Below, piece after piece: positions 26,391-33,596 of a DNA stretch of 64,000 nt. The position numbers were made by a program, and so were the translations under genes. Numbering within the stretch: the stretch's first letter is position 1; each line of letters starts with the position of its first letter. The DNA is from a virus. The DNA lies in IMG/VR virus record IMGVR_UViG_3300049489_000444, positions 23,108 to 87,107 of that record. One strand, 5' to 3'. The notes beneath the pieces were generated by a model, which saw only the letters and a list, made by a program, of their open reading frames with translations, was not told where the DNA came from and searched no databases.

Positions 26391-27525
26391 GCGGACGAGC
26401 GCCGAGGCCCATTCCGGCAGAGACTTGGCGGTTGAACTCAGCCCGGACCTCGCTGATCTCTTTGGCGCCATCCAGGGCCACGGCCTTGGTCCGCTTGCCG
26501 GCCTTCTGGGCCAGATCTTCAATGGACACCCTCATACGGTCCAGTTCGACCATGGCGGAGGCGGCCGCAGCAACGAACGCCTTGCGGTCCCCGCCCTTCA
26601 GGGCCTCAGTCTTCCGCGTCAGTTCGCGGGCCGCGTCGACGACTTCAGACACCTGTGACGAGACAGGGTCCGCCACCTTGCCGACGACGCGCGCCACCTT
26701 GGTGCGCTCCTTGGGCTCGCGCCACAGGGCGTCCACCAGACACAGCATGTCCTCGGCGGTGACCTCGGTCTCACCGGCCAGATAGGCGCTGGCCTTGGCC
26801 AGACGCAGGCACTTCTTGACGCGGCGGTCCGAGATGATGATGCCCTCGACGGCCAGTGCCTCCCTGATCTCGATCAGGGCGTCCACGGCGGCGTCCGTGA
26901 CCTTGACGGCCATGGCGGCCGCCTGAGAGGCGCGCAGGTCACCCATGGTCAGGCGGACCGTGCTGGTGGGCTCATCCGCCAGCAGCATCGTGCGGAGGTT
27001 GGACGTGCGAGACAGATAGGCCACGTCGAACCGCACCATGAAGCGGTCCCAAAGGGCTTCCAGTTCCTTGCCCTCGGGCATCTCGTTGGAGGCGCCGAAG
27101 AGGGACACCAGCGGCATCTTGGTGGGCGCCCCGTCATTGTGGAACAGGCGCTCGTTCATGGCCGTGAGCAACGAGTTGAGGATCGCGCTGTTTGACTTGA
27201 ACACCTCGTCGACAAACGCGAACTCAGCCTCCGGGAGCTTGCCGGTGGTCACGCGGGCGAAGCGGTCCTGCTCCAAGGCCTTCAGGCTGACCGGCCCGAA
27301 AAGCTCCTCGGGCGTGGAGAACCGCGTCATGAGGCGCTCGAAGTACACGCCGGAGAAGGCGGCCGCAATGGCCCGCACGAGGGCCGACTTGGCCGTTCCC
27401 GGAGGCCCCAGCATCAGGACATGCTCGCCGGCCAAGATGGCCGCCAGAGCGCCCTCGATGACATCCCGGCGCTCCGGGAACTGCGCGTTCAACTCGGTCT
27501 TGAGGGCGGCGAATGGCTGGGTCAT
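26380..27525 (-). CDS. MoxR-family AAA+ ATPase, RavA-like
   Basis: 381 residues. Walker A GPPGTAKS (about 40-47), Walker B FAFVDEVFK (Asp about 107, Glu about 108), the RavA-like stretch SNSAILNSLLTAMNER just after it, and sensor-1 GASNEMPEG. The C-terminus is a helical arm. MoxR ATPases act as hexameric chaperones, usually with a VWA-domain partner; here that partner is encoded next downstream. ATG 27525 has GGAG nine bases upstream; the longer open frame (from 27594) would begin inside the promoter. It has a promoter with perfect TTGACA. The nearest cellular analogue by eye is RavA of the RavA-ViaA pair; the target is unknown. Confidence 0.9.
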   Translation of the reverse strand: MTQPFAALKTELNAQFPERRDVIEGALAAILAGEHVLMLGPPGTAKSALVRAIAAAFSGVYFERLMTRFSTPEELFGPVSLKALEQDRFARVTTGKLPEAEFAFVDEVFKSNSAILNSLLTAMNERLFHNDGAPTKMPLVSLFGASNEMPEGKELEALWDRFMVRFDVAYLSRTSNLRTMLLADEPTSTVRLTMGDLRASQAAAMAVKVTDAAVDALIEIREALAVEGIIISDRRVKKCLRLAKASAYLAGETEVTAEDMLCLVDALWREPKERTKVARVVGKVADPVSSQVSEVVDAARELTRKTEALKGGDRKAFVAAAASAMVELDRMRVSIEDLAQKAGKRTKAVALDGAKEISEVRAEFNRQVSAGMGLGARPLGR

Positions 27526-27565
27526 GTGGTGTATCTCCGGTGGACGGGATGTCCAAGTAACGTGG

Positions 27566-27594
27566 AGCATACATGGAGTGTACCGATCTGTCAA
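27566..27594 (-). promoter_or_regulatory. Sigma70-type promoter of the MoxR gene
   Basis: TTGACA (27594-27589), a 17-base spacer and TATGCT (27571-27566) on the minus strand, 40 bases before the start codon. Unlike its neighbours it lacks a clear long palindrome; only TACA/TGTA half-sites flank the spacer centre. Confidence 0.65.
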
Positions 27595-27602
27595 GCGATA
27601 TC

Positions 27603-27800
27603 TTAGTGCGCGAGATCCGGCTCATCTTTGATGGCGGTCTGGACCGCCTCCCCGCCTGATGCCTCGTTGATGGCCTCGAGGATCTCGGTATCCGAGAGCC
27701 CTTTCTCTCGCAAAAACGCCATCTTCTGCTGGAGCGTACCGGGACCGTCGGCCGTGTCTCGGAGGAACTTCACGGCTCGGGCGAGGCTAATGGTTCTCAT
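27603..27800 (-). CDS. 65-residue protein resembling the Pex14 N-terminal domain
   Basis: The first 45 residues read LARAVKFLRDTADG, then AFLREKGLSDTEILEAINEA. Compared from memory with the peroxin Pex14 N-terminal domain (AVKFL, 14 residues, AFLKKKGLTDEEI), the anchor residues AVKFL, AFL, KGL and EI are identical and equally spaced. In Pex14 this three-helix domain binds short amphipathic WxxxF/Y helices. ATG 27800 follows GGAG; an ATG at 27824 is less likely. The gene lies directly upstream of the MoxR ATPase, which has its own promoter right after this gene's stop. An adaptor role for the ATPase is inference only. Confidence 0.75.
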   Translation of the reverse strand: MRTISLARAVKFLRDTADGPGTLQQKMAFLREKGLSDTEILEAINEASGGEAVQTAIKDEPDLAH

Positions 27801-27826
27801 TGTAGTATCTCCATTGGTCTGCATGA

Positions 27827-27853
27827 CGGGCGCGCAACCACAGGCCGCGCCCG
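27827..27853 (-). promoter_or_regulatory. GC-rich hairpin upstream of the Pex14-like gene
   Basis: CGGGCGCG (27827-27834) pairs exactly with CGCGCCCG (27846-27853) around an 11-base loop. It lies between the stop of the 314-residue protein and the ribosome binding site of the Pex14-like gene. There is no T-run, so it could be an attenuator or a barrier to mRNA decay. Confidence 0.45.
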
Positions 27854-27866
27854 GACATCGCCTCCG

Positions 27867-28811
27867 TCAGGCACGCTTTTGCGCCAGCAGTGTCTCGACG
27901 GACTGCACCATCTGGTTCAGTTGGGCGTCAAGGTCTTCGACGGTGCAGCCGAGGATCGAGCGGTACAGCGTGGCGCGCCCACGCAGGTCCTCGAACGTCG
28001 CCAGACGGCGGTCCAGGGTGCTGGGGCGGACCCCGTCAGGGTCCTCGCAGAACCCCGCGATTTCGCCACGCAGGGCGGTCAGTTCGGCCTCAATGGAGCC
28101 CGCGGCCGCCACCTGCAGGGCACGCTCGGCCTGCTCGGACCGACTCACCGGCAGGACGAAAACCTCAGACGAGCCGATTCCGGCGATTGCACCCTGCAGG
28201 GCGCGGACCTTGTCCGCGTTCGTGCGCGGCACCCAGTAGATGCCGCCGGTCTCGCGCAGCGTCACGCCGTTGGCGGCCTTCAAGCATTTGACGATCGTCG
28301 TCATGACGTCACGACTCGGGTGGGTCGTGAGGTACCGCTGGTATTCCCTCACGATCAGCCCGGCCGTCTCGTTGACCGGGTTGTCAGTCGAGATTACCGG
28401 GTTGGCCTTGTCGGCCTTGTCCAGCATGACCAGCGCCTTCTGCGTTGAGAAGTAGTTCCCGGACGCGTCGTGGCCCTCCTCGACGACCGCGTAGATCAGC
28501 GCGTTGGCGCTGTCGACGGTGGGGCGCACCAGAGTCCCCTGGCGGTTGGCGCCAAGGTTGGTTGATGCCGCCCGCACCGCGAGCCGCAGCGCCTTGTCGG
28601 GCGTCTGCGCCTCCGGGAGCATCTTGGGGTCCAGCCCCGCGCTGACCCAACGCTGCTCCAGCACGGAGCGCTGGACGTCGGCGTCAGCCAACGCCCAATA
28701 GACGATATCGCCAAGGTGCTCGCCATTTGAGGTGGCGAGCACGTTGCGCAGGTCCGTAACGGACCGGACCTGCGTGGAGGAGGAGATGGCGGCGGCGGCG
28801 GTGTCGGTCAT
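27867..28811 (-). CDS. Unknown 314-residue protein of the MoxR island
   Basis: An Ala-rich, mostly helical protein. Recognisable stretches: LGDIVYWALADADVQRSVLE (about 33-52), GHDASGNYFSTQKALVML near the middle, TLRETGGIYWVPRTNADKV (about 180-200) and a C-terminal helical segment ending VQSVETLLAQKRA. It resembles a protein family common in phages, but I cannot name it with certainty. It has GGAG upstream of the ATG and its own promoter/operator at 28856-28887. Its place beside the MoxR and VWA genes, in the same GC-rich style, suggests a substrate or accessory factor of that ATPase system. Confidence 0.7.
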   Translation of the reverse strand: MTDTAAAAISSSTQVRSVTDLRNVLATSNGEHLGDIVYWALADADVQRSVLEQRWVSAGLDPKMLPEAQTPDKALRLAVRAASTNLGANRQGTLVRPTVDSANALIYAVVEEGHDASGNYFSTQKALVMLDKADKANPVISTDNPVNETAGLIVREYQRYLTTHPSRDVMTTIVKCLKAANGVTLRETGGIYWVPRTNADKVRALQGAIAGIGSSEVFVLPVSRSEQAERALQVAAAGSIEAELTALRGEIAGFCEDPDGVRPSTLDRRLATFEDLRGRATLYRSILGCTVEDLDAQLNQMVQSVETLLAQKRA

Positions 28812-28855
28812 TGGGTTTTCTCCGTGGGCTCAGTGGCCCGGTCCTTCGTTGTGGT

Positions 28856-28887
28856 AGGCATATATCATCGTGATATATGCCTGTCAA
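28856..28887 (-). promoter_or_regulatory. Sigma70-type promoter with long palindromic operator
   Basis: TTGACA (28887-28882), a 17-base spacer and TATATG (28864-28859) on the minus strand serve the 314-residue gene. The palindrome AGGCATATATCA-TCG-TGATATATGCCT (28856-28882) fills the entire space between -35 and -10 with perfect 12-bp arms. Its core ATATCA-N3-TGATAT is shared with the operator at 26268-26286. Confidence 0.75.
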
Positions 28888-28893
28888 GTGAAA

Positions 28894-28913
28894 TCGGCTG
28901 ACAGATCAGCCGA
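28894..28913 (-). terminator. Hairpin overlapping the stop of the 165-residue gene
   Basis: TCGGCTGA and TCAGCCGA form a perfect 8-bp stem with a 4-base loop, spanning the stop codon at 28906-28908. On the minus strand it is followed by TTTC, a short T-run, so it may be a weak intrinsic terminator isolating this gene from the next promoter. Confidence 0.45.
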
Positions 28914-29403
28914 CAGAGATCACGGGGATCACCGGCTCGCCCTCAGCATCCTGGGATGCCACCTCATGGGGGCGGAACGCGTCACCCAGGACACCGCCAC
29001 TGACGACGGTGACATCCCGGAGGCGGACGGCACCCTTGACCGGGGTCTTGGGGAGGGTCTTGAGTTCCGCGTTGAAGCGCGCGGTGGCCTCTTTGACCCC
29101 GTTGACTTCCATGAGGGCCTCTTCGGCCTTCTCGTCCATGGCGGCGGCGTCACGCATGGCGCCGAGCAGGATCTCAATGGCGAGATCCCGCTGAAGCCCG
29201 CTGCGCTGGATGAACAGGCCGATGGCGGCCTTGGTCAGGCCGCGCGAGGTCGGGGTCTTCTCTGTATCGACGCCGCGGCAGCACACGCCGGACACCCGGA
29301 CCACGAAATCAAACGGGTGGTTTCCGGGGGCCACGTCGGATTCCGGCAGCTTGCTGCCGACCTTAGAGAGAACCAGCGACTCGATGGCTGAGAGGTTGAT
29401 CAT
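28906..29403 (-). CDS. Unknown 165-residue protein, first gene of the MoxR island
   Basis: Begins MINLSAIESLVLSKVGSKLP; contains HPFDFVVRVSGVCCRGVDTE and LTKAAIGLFIQRSGLQRDLA, then a charged Ala/Glu-rich helical segment (about 90-125) and a beta-like end. ATG 29403 has AAGGAG upstream; the longer frame would start in the untranslated leader. It is driven by the strongest-looking promoter in the window (29466-29494). It could be a phage homologue of a small MoxR-system component; no family recognised. Confidence 0.65.
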   Translation of the reverse strand: MINLSAIESLVLSKVGSKLPESDVAPGNHPFDFVVRVSGVCCRGVDTEKTPTSRGLTKAAIGLFIQRSGLQRDLAIEILLGAMRDAAAMDEKAEEALMEVNGVKEATARFNAELKTLPKTPVKGAVRLRDVTVVSGGVLGDAFRPHEVASQDAEGEPVIPVISVG

Positions 29404-29465
29404 TGGGTGCTCCTTGGCGGGGTGCGGCCCGCGTCCGTTTTTCATTGATGCAGTTCGTAAGGTGG

Positions 29466-29494
29466 ATAATACATGACCTACGCCCGGCTGTCAA
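29466..29494 (-). promoter_or_regulatory. Strong sigma70-type promoter, minus strand
   Basis: TTGACA (29494-29489), a 17-base spacer and TATTAT (29471-29466): five of six consensus bases at -10 and all six at -35. It drives the 165-residue gene after a leader of about 60 bases, and it lies back to back with the plus-strand promoter at 29552-29580. No palindrome is evident in its spacer. Confidence 0.75.
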
Positions 29495-29551
29495 CTGTTT
29501 TCTGCCTAGACAGATCAACGCAGATCTATTGAGGTTTTTCGTTGAAACCGC

Positions 29552-29580
29552 TTGCGTCATGTATATCCTGATGCTATACA
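29552..29580 (+). promoter_or_regulatory. Plus-strand promoter with related operator
   Basis: TTGCGT (29552-29557), a 17-base spacer and TATACA (29575-29580), 39 bases before the AAA+ gene. The sequence GTATATCCTGATGCTATAC at 29561-29579 matches 16 of 19 positions of the operator at 26268-26286 and sits in the same place relative to -35 and -10. The weak -35 suggests low basal or activated transcription. Confidence 0.6.
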
Positions 29581-29619
29581 CGGGTAAGTGGTTGTTTTTC
29601 CCGGACAACAGAGGCCAAC

Positions 29620-30765
29620 ATGTCGCGCACACATCATACTGTGGAACTGACCATCCCCTATAGGACCAAACCGGACCTGCGGACCCTACGGGGACCGATC
29701 AACAAGGCGGTCAAATCGAGTGTAGACCGAGACCGCTGGCACTACGACGGTCGGCGCATCGAAATCTCCGACCTCGACGGAAGTCTAAAACTGCGCCTCC
29801 GTTTCGAGCCGACCGCGCGGGCATCGGTCGCCGACCGCGCCAAGCTCGCCCGGAGTGTCCGCCGGGCGGTCGCATCCATCGCCATAGACCAGCCTGGATC
29901 GACGGAACCTCAACCGACGGAACCTCAACCGACGGAACCTCAACCGACGGAACCTCAACCGACGGAATTGATGCCATCACCAGAGCCAGAGCCAGAGCCA
30001 GCGCCAGATATGTCACCGCCGCCGATAAACGTCGAGCGTGGCACCAATTTCGATCATATCTATGACCGTAGCGCTCAGGTCTCAATCCTCCTGTCGGCTA
30101 TCCGTGCTGCCGTCGAGTCCGATTTCCAAGTGCGATTCCATACGATTCTATTTGGCCCGCCAGGATGCGGCAAAACGGAAATTTTGCGGTCAGCTATCGC
30201 GATGCTCGGTCCATCACACGTCCTGCTCCTAGACGGACCTAGCACCACCAAAGCAGGTGCCGAGCAACTCCTGATGGGTGTGAAACGCATTCAACCGTTT
30301 GTCCTCATCGAGGAAATCGAGAAGATGCACCCAGCGCATATGCAATGGTTACTGGGGCTACTGGACGAGCGCGGCGAGGTTCGACGCACCAACGCACGGG
30401 ACGGACACGTGCAGCGCGACGCCAGGATGCTGTGCATCGCGACGGTGAACGACATGCTGAGGTTTCGTGCTCTGATGTTCGGAGCGCTAAGCAGTCGTTT
30501 CTCACATGAGATTTATTGTCCGCGCCCGGACACTGATGTCCTTAGCAAGATCGCACACCGCGAAGTCGCCCGTATCGGCGGCAACCCGTTTTGGGTTAAC
30601 GCCGCGGTCAATTATTGCGTGCACGTCGAGGGCACGTACGACCCACGCCGCGTTGTCAGCGTCTGTCTCAGCGGTCGTGATGCGCTGCTGGATGGGACCT
30701 ACCAGAGAGCCCTCCTGCATAACCGCATGCTGCAGCAACAAGCAGCCAACAACGAGAAGAAGTGA
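29620..30765 (+). CDS. AAA+ ATPase with Thr-Glu-Pro-Gln-Pro repeats
   Basis: 381 residues. An N-terminal domain of about 90 residues (VELTIPYRTKPDLRTLRGPI) is followed by a Pro/Glu-rich linker with five TEPQP units (about 95-117), then an AAA+ module: Walker A GPPGCGKTE (179-187), Walker B FVLIEEIEKM (Glu231/Glu232), sensor-1 IATVND and a presumed arginine finger in GALSSRF (Arg293). The module is RuvB/ClpX-like in general layout, but I recognise no specific family. It is the first gene of the plus-strand operon, AGAGG upstream of the ATG, followed at 7 bases by the HTH gene. Role unknown; it could remodel a protein or DNA complex. Confidence 0.8.
   Translation: MSRTHHTVELTIPYRTKPDLRTLRGPINKAVKSSVDRDRWHYDGRRIEISDLDGSLKLRLRFEPTARASVADRAKLARSVRRAVASIAIDQPGSTEPQPTEPQPTEPQPTEPQPTELMPSPEPEPEPAPDMSPPPINVERGTNFDHIYDRSAQVSILLSAIRAAVESDFQVRFHTILFGPPGCGKTEILRSAIAMLGPSHVLLLDGPSTTKAGAEQLLMGVKRIQPFVLIEEIEKMHPAHMQWLLGLLDERGEVRRTNARDGHVQRDARMLCIATVNDMLRFRALMFGALSSRFSHEIYCPRPDTDVLSKIAHREVARIGGNPFWVNAAVNYCVHVEGTYDPRRVVSVCLSGRDALLDGTYQRALLHNRMLQQQAANNEKK
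29900..29959 (+). repeat. Four tandem 15-bp repeats in the AAA+ gene
   Basis: Four exact copies of CGACGGAACCTCAAC, plus a partial fifth, encode the TEPQP linker. Exact DNA identity implies recent expansion or contraction by slippage; linker length is likely to vary between related phages. Confidence 0.9.
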
Positions 30766-30772
30766 GGATACC

Positions 30773-31066
30773 ATGGCCAAGAAACGATCCGACGCCGCAA
30801 CAAAGCATCCAGCACTTCGTCATATCGAGGACCACGGTATCACCCGCGCTGAGGCTGCTGAGATGCTGGGCATCCCAGACAAACAGGCCTACCTGAATCT
30901 TGTCCTTGATCGATGGCGTGGTACATCCAAGGTGTACGCGCGTTTGTTTCATGAGGTGTTTGGCATCCCGTATGAGGAGTTATTTGACATCCCAGTAAGG
31001 TTGGACGCCAAAACATTCAAGCGACAACAGAACAAACAGAAGCAACAGAAACGAGGTCAAAAATGA
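30773..31066 (+). CDS. Putative HTH (XRE/Cro-like) transcriptional regulator
   Basis: A 97-residue protein. HIEDHGITRAEAAEMLGI has the spacing of a helix-turn-helix (GITRAEAAEMLGI as helix 2, turn and part of helix 3), followed by RGTSKVYARLFHEVFGIPYE, typical of the last helices of Cro/XRE proteins, then a very basic Gln/Lys tail. It lies second in the plus-strand operon, AGG before the ATG, and its stop overlaps the next ATG. It is a candidate for binding the palindromes at 26268, 28856 and 29561. Binding is inference. Confidence 0.6.
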   Translation: MAKKRSDAATKHPALRHIEDHGITRAEAAEMLGIPDKQAYLNLVLDRWRGTSKVYARLFHEVFGIPYEELFDIPVRLDAKTFKRQQNKQKQQKRGQK

Positions 31067-31770
31067 AACCGGCCGATATCCTAGATCAAGCAGCCAACGC
31101 GCTCGAGGAACAGGCCCATGTGGCAAACTTCGGCTACGTCGAGGCGTCCAGCCTATCCCGATTGCTGAACATGGTCGGAACGCCGGAGAACAAGACTGAC
31201 CCGACGACCAACAAGAAGATGATCGATTTCAATGTTGGCCGGGCTTTCGCGATCCTGACGGCGTGGAAGGACGTTCTTGACGACAAGCCTCTGAGCGAGA
31301 AGCAGAACTGGGCTCGTAATCGGTTGCTCCTTAATGAGTTGAACGCCAAGAAGATGGGCGCCTACAAGCTCATCGGTTTCTTCCAGAACCCGCCAGAGGG
31401 CATGACCTACGACGAGGCGCGGGACCAAGGCAAGCTGCTGCCGGCATCCCGCGAAGAATCGTTCTTCGTGACCAAGCCGAAGGATATGGAGTTTGATGAG
31501 TTTGAAAACATCATTGGCGGTCTGGCTAACAAGTACGACCAATGGGCCTACCTGATCAGCAACGGCAAGGAGGTCTTCGAGGTCAGCAAGGCGGCCAGGA
31601 AATCGCTCGGTAACCGCTTGGTTATGCCGAAGATCCAACAGGCATACTCACGGATGCGCGGTTATGGAGACAAACCGTTCGTGTTCGCTGGTGTTGTGAC
31701 ACCTGACTCTATCGGGCAGATGCGGTATTTCCAGCATATCGGCCTGAATTGGATCCCGAGGATCAAATGA
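31063..31770 (+). CDS. Unknown protein, DUF3293-like, paralogous to the next gene
   Basis: 235 residues. VEASSLSRLLNMVGTPENK (about 26-44) opens a domain containing FAILTAWKDV, NRLLLNELNAKKMGAYKLIG, REESFFVTKPKD and QWAYLISNGKEVFEV. The order (TAW...N...L...G...ESF) recalls DUF3293, a family of unknown function; the match is by eye and tentative. The same domain forms the C-terminal part of the next gene. ATGA overlaps with the genes on both sides show a tightly coupled operon. Confidence 0.65.
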   Translation: MKPADILDQAANALEEQAHVANFGYVEASSLSRLLNMVGTPENKTDPTTNKKMIDFNVGRAFAILTAWKDVLDDKPLSEKQNWARNRLLLNELNAKKMGAYKLIGFFQNPPEGMTYDEARDQGKLLPASREESFFVTKPKDMEFDEFENIIGGLANKYDQWAYLISNGKEVFEVSKAARKSLGNRLVMPKIQQAYSRMRGYGDKPFVFAGVVTPDSIGQMRYFQHIGLNWIPRIK

Positions 31771-32807
31771 GCAGACTCTACAGGTCAGCCCAAGCGCTGC
31801 TGAATCTCGTCGCGGGGGCCATGAAGTTCCGCGATTTCCGCTCACACGGAGGTACATCGAAGATGTGGATCGACCCGAAGAACAGGCCGATCCCTCTTGA
31901 TGGTATGCACTACGAATGGCTGCGTGAGAATGCACCGTTCGTCAGGAAAGCCTACAACCTCCCAGACATGCCGGACTGGGGTTACGACGACGAGGGTAAG
32001 GCCCGCCTGTGGGCTCTCAGCAATGGATTCACAAGAGTCAACTTCAAAAACAATTGGGTGACATTCGAGACCAACGAACGCTTCTGGACCAAGAAACGCC
32101 AGGACGTCATTTCCATGCTTGTCGCCGAGAACTCTGATGACATCGATAATATCGTCGTCAACGTCCTCAACGACTCAGGAAAGTTGATCAAGGACGGCCG
32201 GGCCGACGTCAGCGGCCTAGATGAGGCGGTCGCCAAAGTCGAATCGATTCCGGTTATCCCCGCGAAACAAACAAGATTGATCGCCGAGGTTCTCAGGAGG
32301 GTCCGTGTTGAGGCGTCGAGCCTGACTCGCATCCTGCGCCTCATCGGTAAGCCAGACCAAGACGGTATCGAGGTCCTACGTCCGTTCGGGATTGTCACGG
32401 CGTTCCAGACAGGCGTTTCTTTGGAGGTGAACAACCAGCGCCTAAACCAGATGAGCGAGAAGCTCGGCCGGTCAGGCGTTAAGACGTATCGCCTGCAGGG
32501 CAACTGGTTAGAGCAGGGACTATCGCCCGATGAGGCCAAGAAACCAGTCAAGGTCCGAGAAGACGCGTTGTTCTGTGTAGTCCAATCAGATGACGATATC
32601 GACTTTGAGGCGTTCTCGCAGGCCATCATCCGTCAGGCGGACCGATTCAATCAGGCGGCTGTCATCCTGAGTGATGGAGCGAACATTTGGCTGCGCTTCA
32701 AGGACGGCCATACAAAGGATTTCGGAGACACCGCGGACGTCGCTACACTCCAACAGGCCTATCAGCAGATGCGTGCCCAGCAAGAACACACGTTCACGTT
32801 CGAGTGA
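31767..32807 (+). CDS. Two-domain unknown protein with a DUF3293-like C-terminus
   Basis: 346 residues; ATG 31767 overlaps the previous stop and has GAGG upstream. The N-terminal part (MWIDPKNRPIPLDGMHYEWL and following, about 35-130) looks like a separate phage domain. The C-terminal half (VEASSLTRILRLIGKP..., FGIVTAFQTG, QRLNQMSEKLG, TYRLQGNW, ALFCVVQSDDDIDF) aligns with the preceding protein, so the pair arose by duplication and fusion. ESF is replaced here by ALF, so any active site may differ. Function unknown. Confidence 0.65.
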   Translation: MSRLYRSAQALLNLVAGAMKFRDFRSHGGTSKMWIDPKNRPIPLDGMHYEWLRENAPFVRKAYNLPDMPDWGYDDEGKARLWALSNGFTRVNFKNNWVTFETNERFWTKKRQDVISMLVAENSDDIDNIVVNVLNDSGKLIKDGRADVSGLDEAVAKVESIPVIPAKQTRLIAEVLRRVRVEASSLTRILRLIGKPDQDGIEVLRPFGIVTAFQTGVSLEVNNQRLNQMSEKLGRSGVKTYRLQGNWLEQGLSPDEAKKPVKVREDALFCVVQSDDDIDFEAFSQAIIRQADRFNQAAVILSDGANIWLRFKDGHTKDFGDTADVATLQQAYQQMRAQQEHTFTFE

Positions 32808-32811
32808 CGAG

Positions 32812-33573
32812 ATGCACGATACTGCCGCCCTCCTCGACCGTGTCGCGATGGTGATCGAGGCTGATGATGATGATAATGATCCCATCACACTCGACACACC
32901 TGACGGTATCCTGCACGCCGTTCAGTTGTGTGATGATGGGTACCTCAGCGATGGCGAGTGCGCACAGCTTGATGCGGCGCTAAAAACCTATCCGCCGCTG
33001 AAGGTTCGCGCTCTCGACAGAACCGTTGATGATGTCCGTTTCGTCGGAGACAAAATTGTTGAAGGCGATCGCGACACATTCACAGCCTACACGCCCGAGG
33101 AATGGATGAGGTCCACTACAGCGGAGAACATCATCGAGGAGATCGCCGGGAAGATCGAGGAGCGCATCGATCGCGATTACCACGAATCTCCAGGCAAGCT
33201 CTGGCACGCCACCGACGCAGAAAACATCGAATCAATTATGCGTGACGGCCTAAGGGCCGAAAATCAATCACGTGGGCTGACCAACAGGTCGGTCGGGATG
33301 GCAATCTTTACGACCGACGACCGCAGCCTCGTCAGCGATGCCTACGGTGACACCGTGTTGGAGATCGACCTCTCCGGGATGCAGCGTGACGGCATCAGGT
33401 GGGCAGTCTCCCAGGAACCATCTGTCTCCCTGTACGAGGCCGAGAGTGCCTTGGCACATATGCTCGATCTTGATGACTACTCACCAGACAATACCAGCGA
33501 TGGGGCCGATGACCCGTCGACCATCATCCTGTACGTCGCGGTGGTCCCGCCGAAGTACCTACGGGTCGTGTAA
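32812..33573 (+). CDS. Putative ADP-ribosyltransferase-like protein
   Basis: 253 residues. The N-terminal 100 are acidic (EADDDDNDPITLDTPDGILH). From about residue 125, LWHATDAENIESIMRDGLRA is followed by MAIFTTDDRSLVSDAYGDTV and LEIDLSGM, with a late YVAVVPPKYLRVV strand. The H-x-T start, the I-x-x-IMRDGL helix and the TTD...YG...VLEIDL strand pattern match the ADP-ribosyltransferase fold as used by KptA/Tpt1 and DarT-like enzymes. The catalytic acid cannot be fixed by eye. It could modify host proteins or nucleic acids, or reverse or process such marks. The ribosome binding site is weak. Confidence 0.55.
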   Translation: MHDTAALLDRVAMVIEADDDDNDPITLDTPDGILHAVQLCDDGYLSDGECAQLDAALKTYPPLKVRALDRTVDDVRFVGDKIVEGDRDTFTAYTPEEWMRSTTAENIIEEIAGKIEERIDRDYHESPGKLWHATDAENIESIMRDGLRAENQSRGLTNRSVGMAIFTTDDRSLVSDAYGDTVLEIDLSGMQRDGIRWAVSQEPSVSLYEAESALAHMLDLDDYSPDNTSDGADDPSTIILYVAVVPPKYLRVV

Positions 33574-33596
33574 ACAGGCCAAGGTGAGGCCGATCA

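Noticed and set aside
29900-29959. Tandem repeats as a CRISPR-like array or replication iterons
   Set aside because: They are in frame, spacer-free and encode a simple linker.
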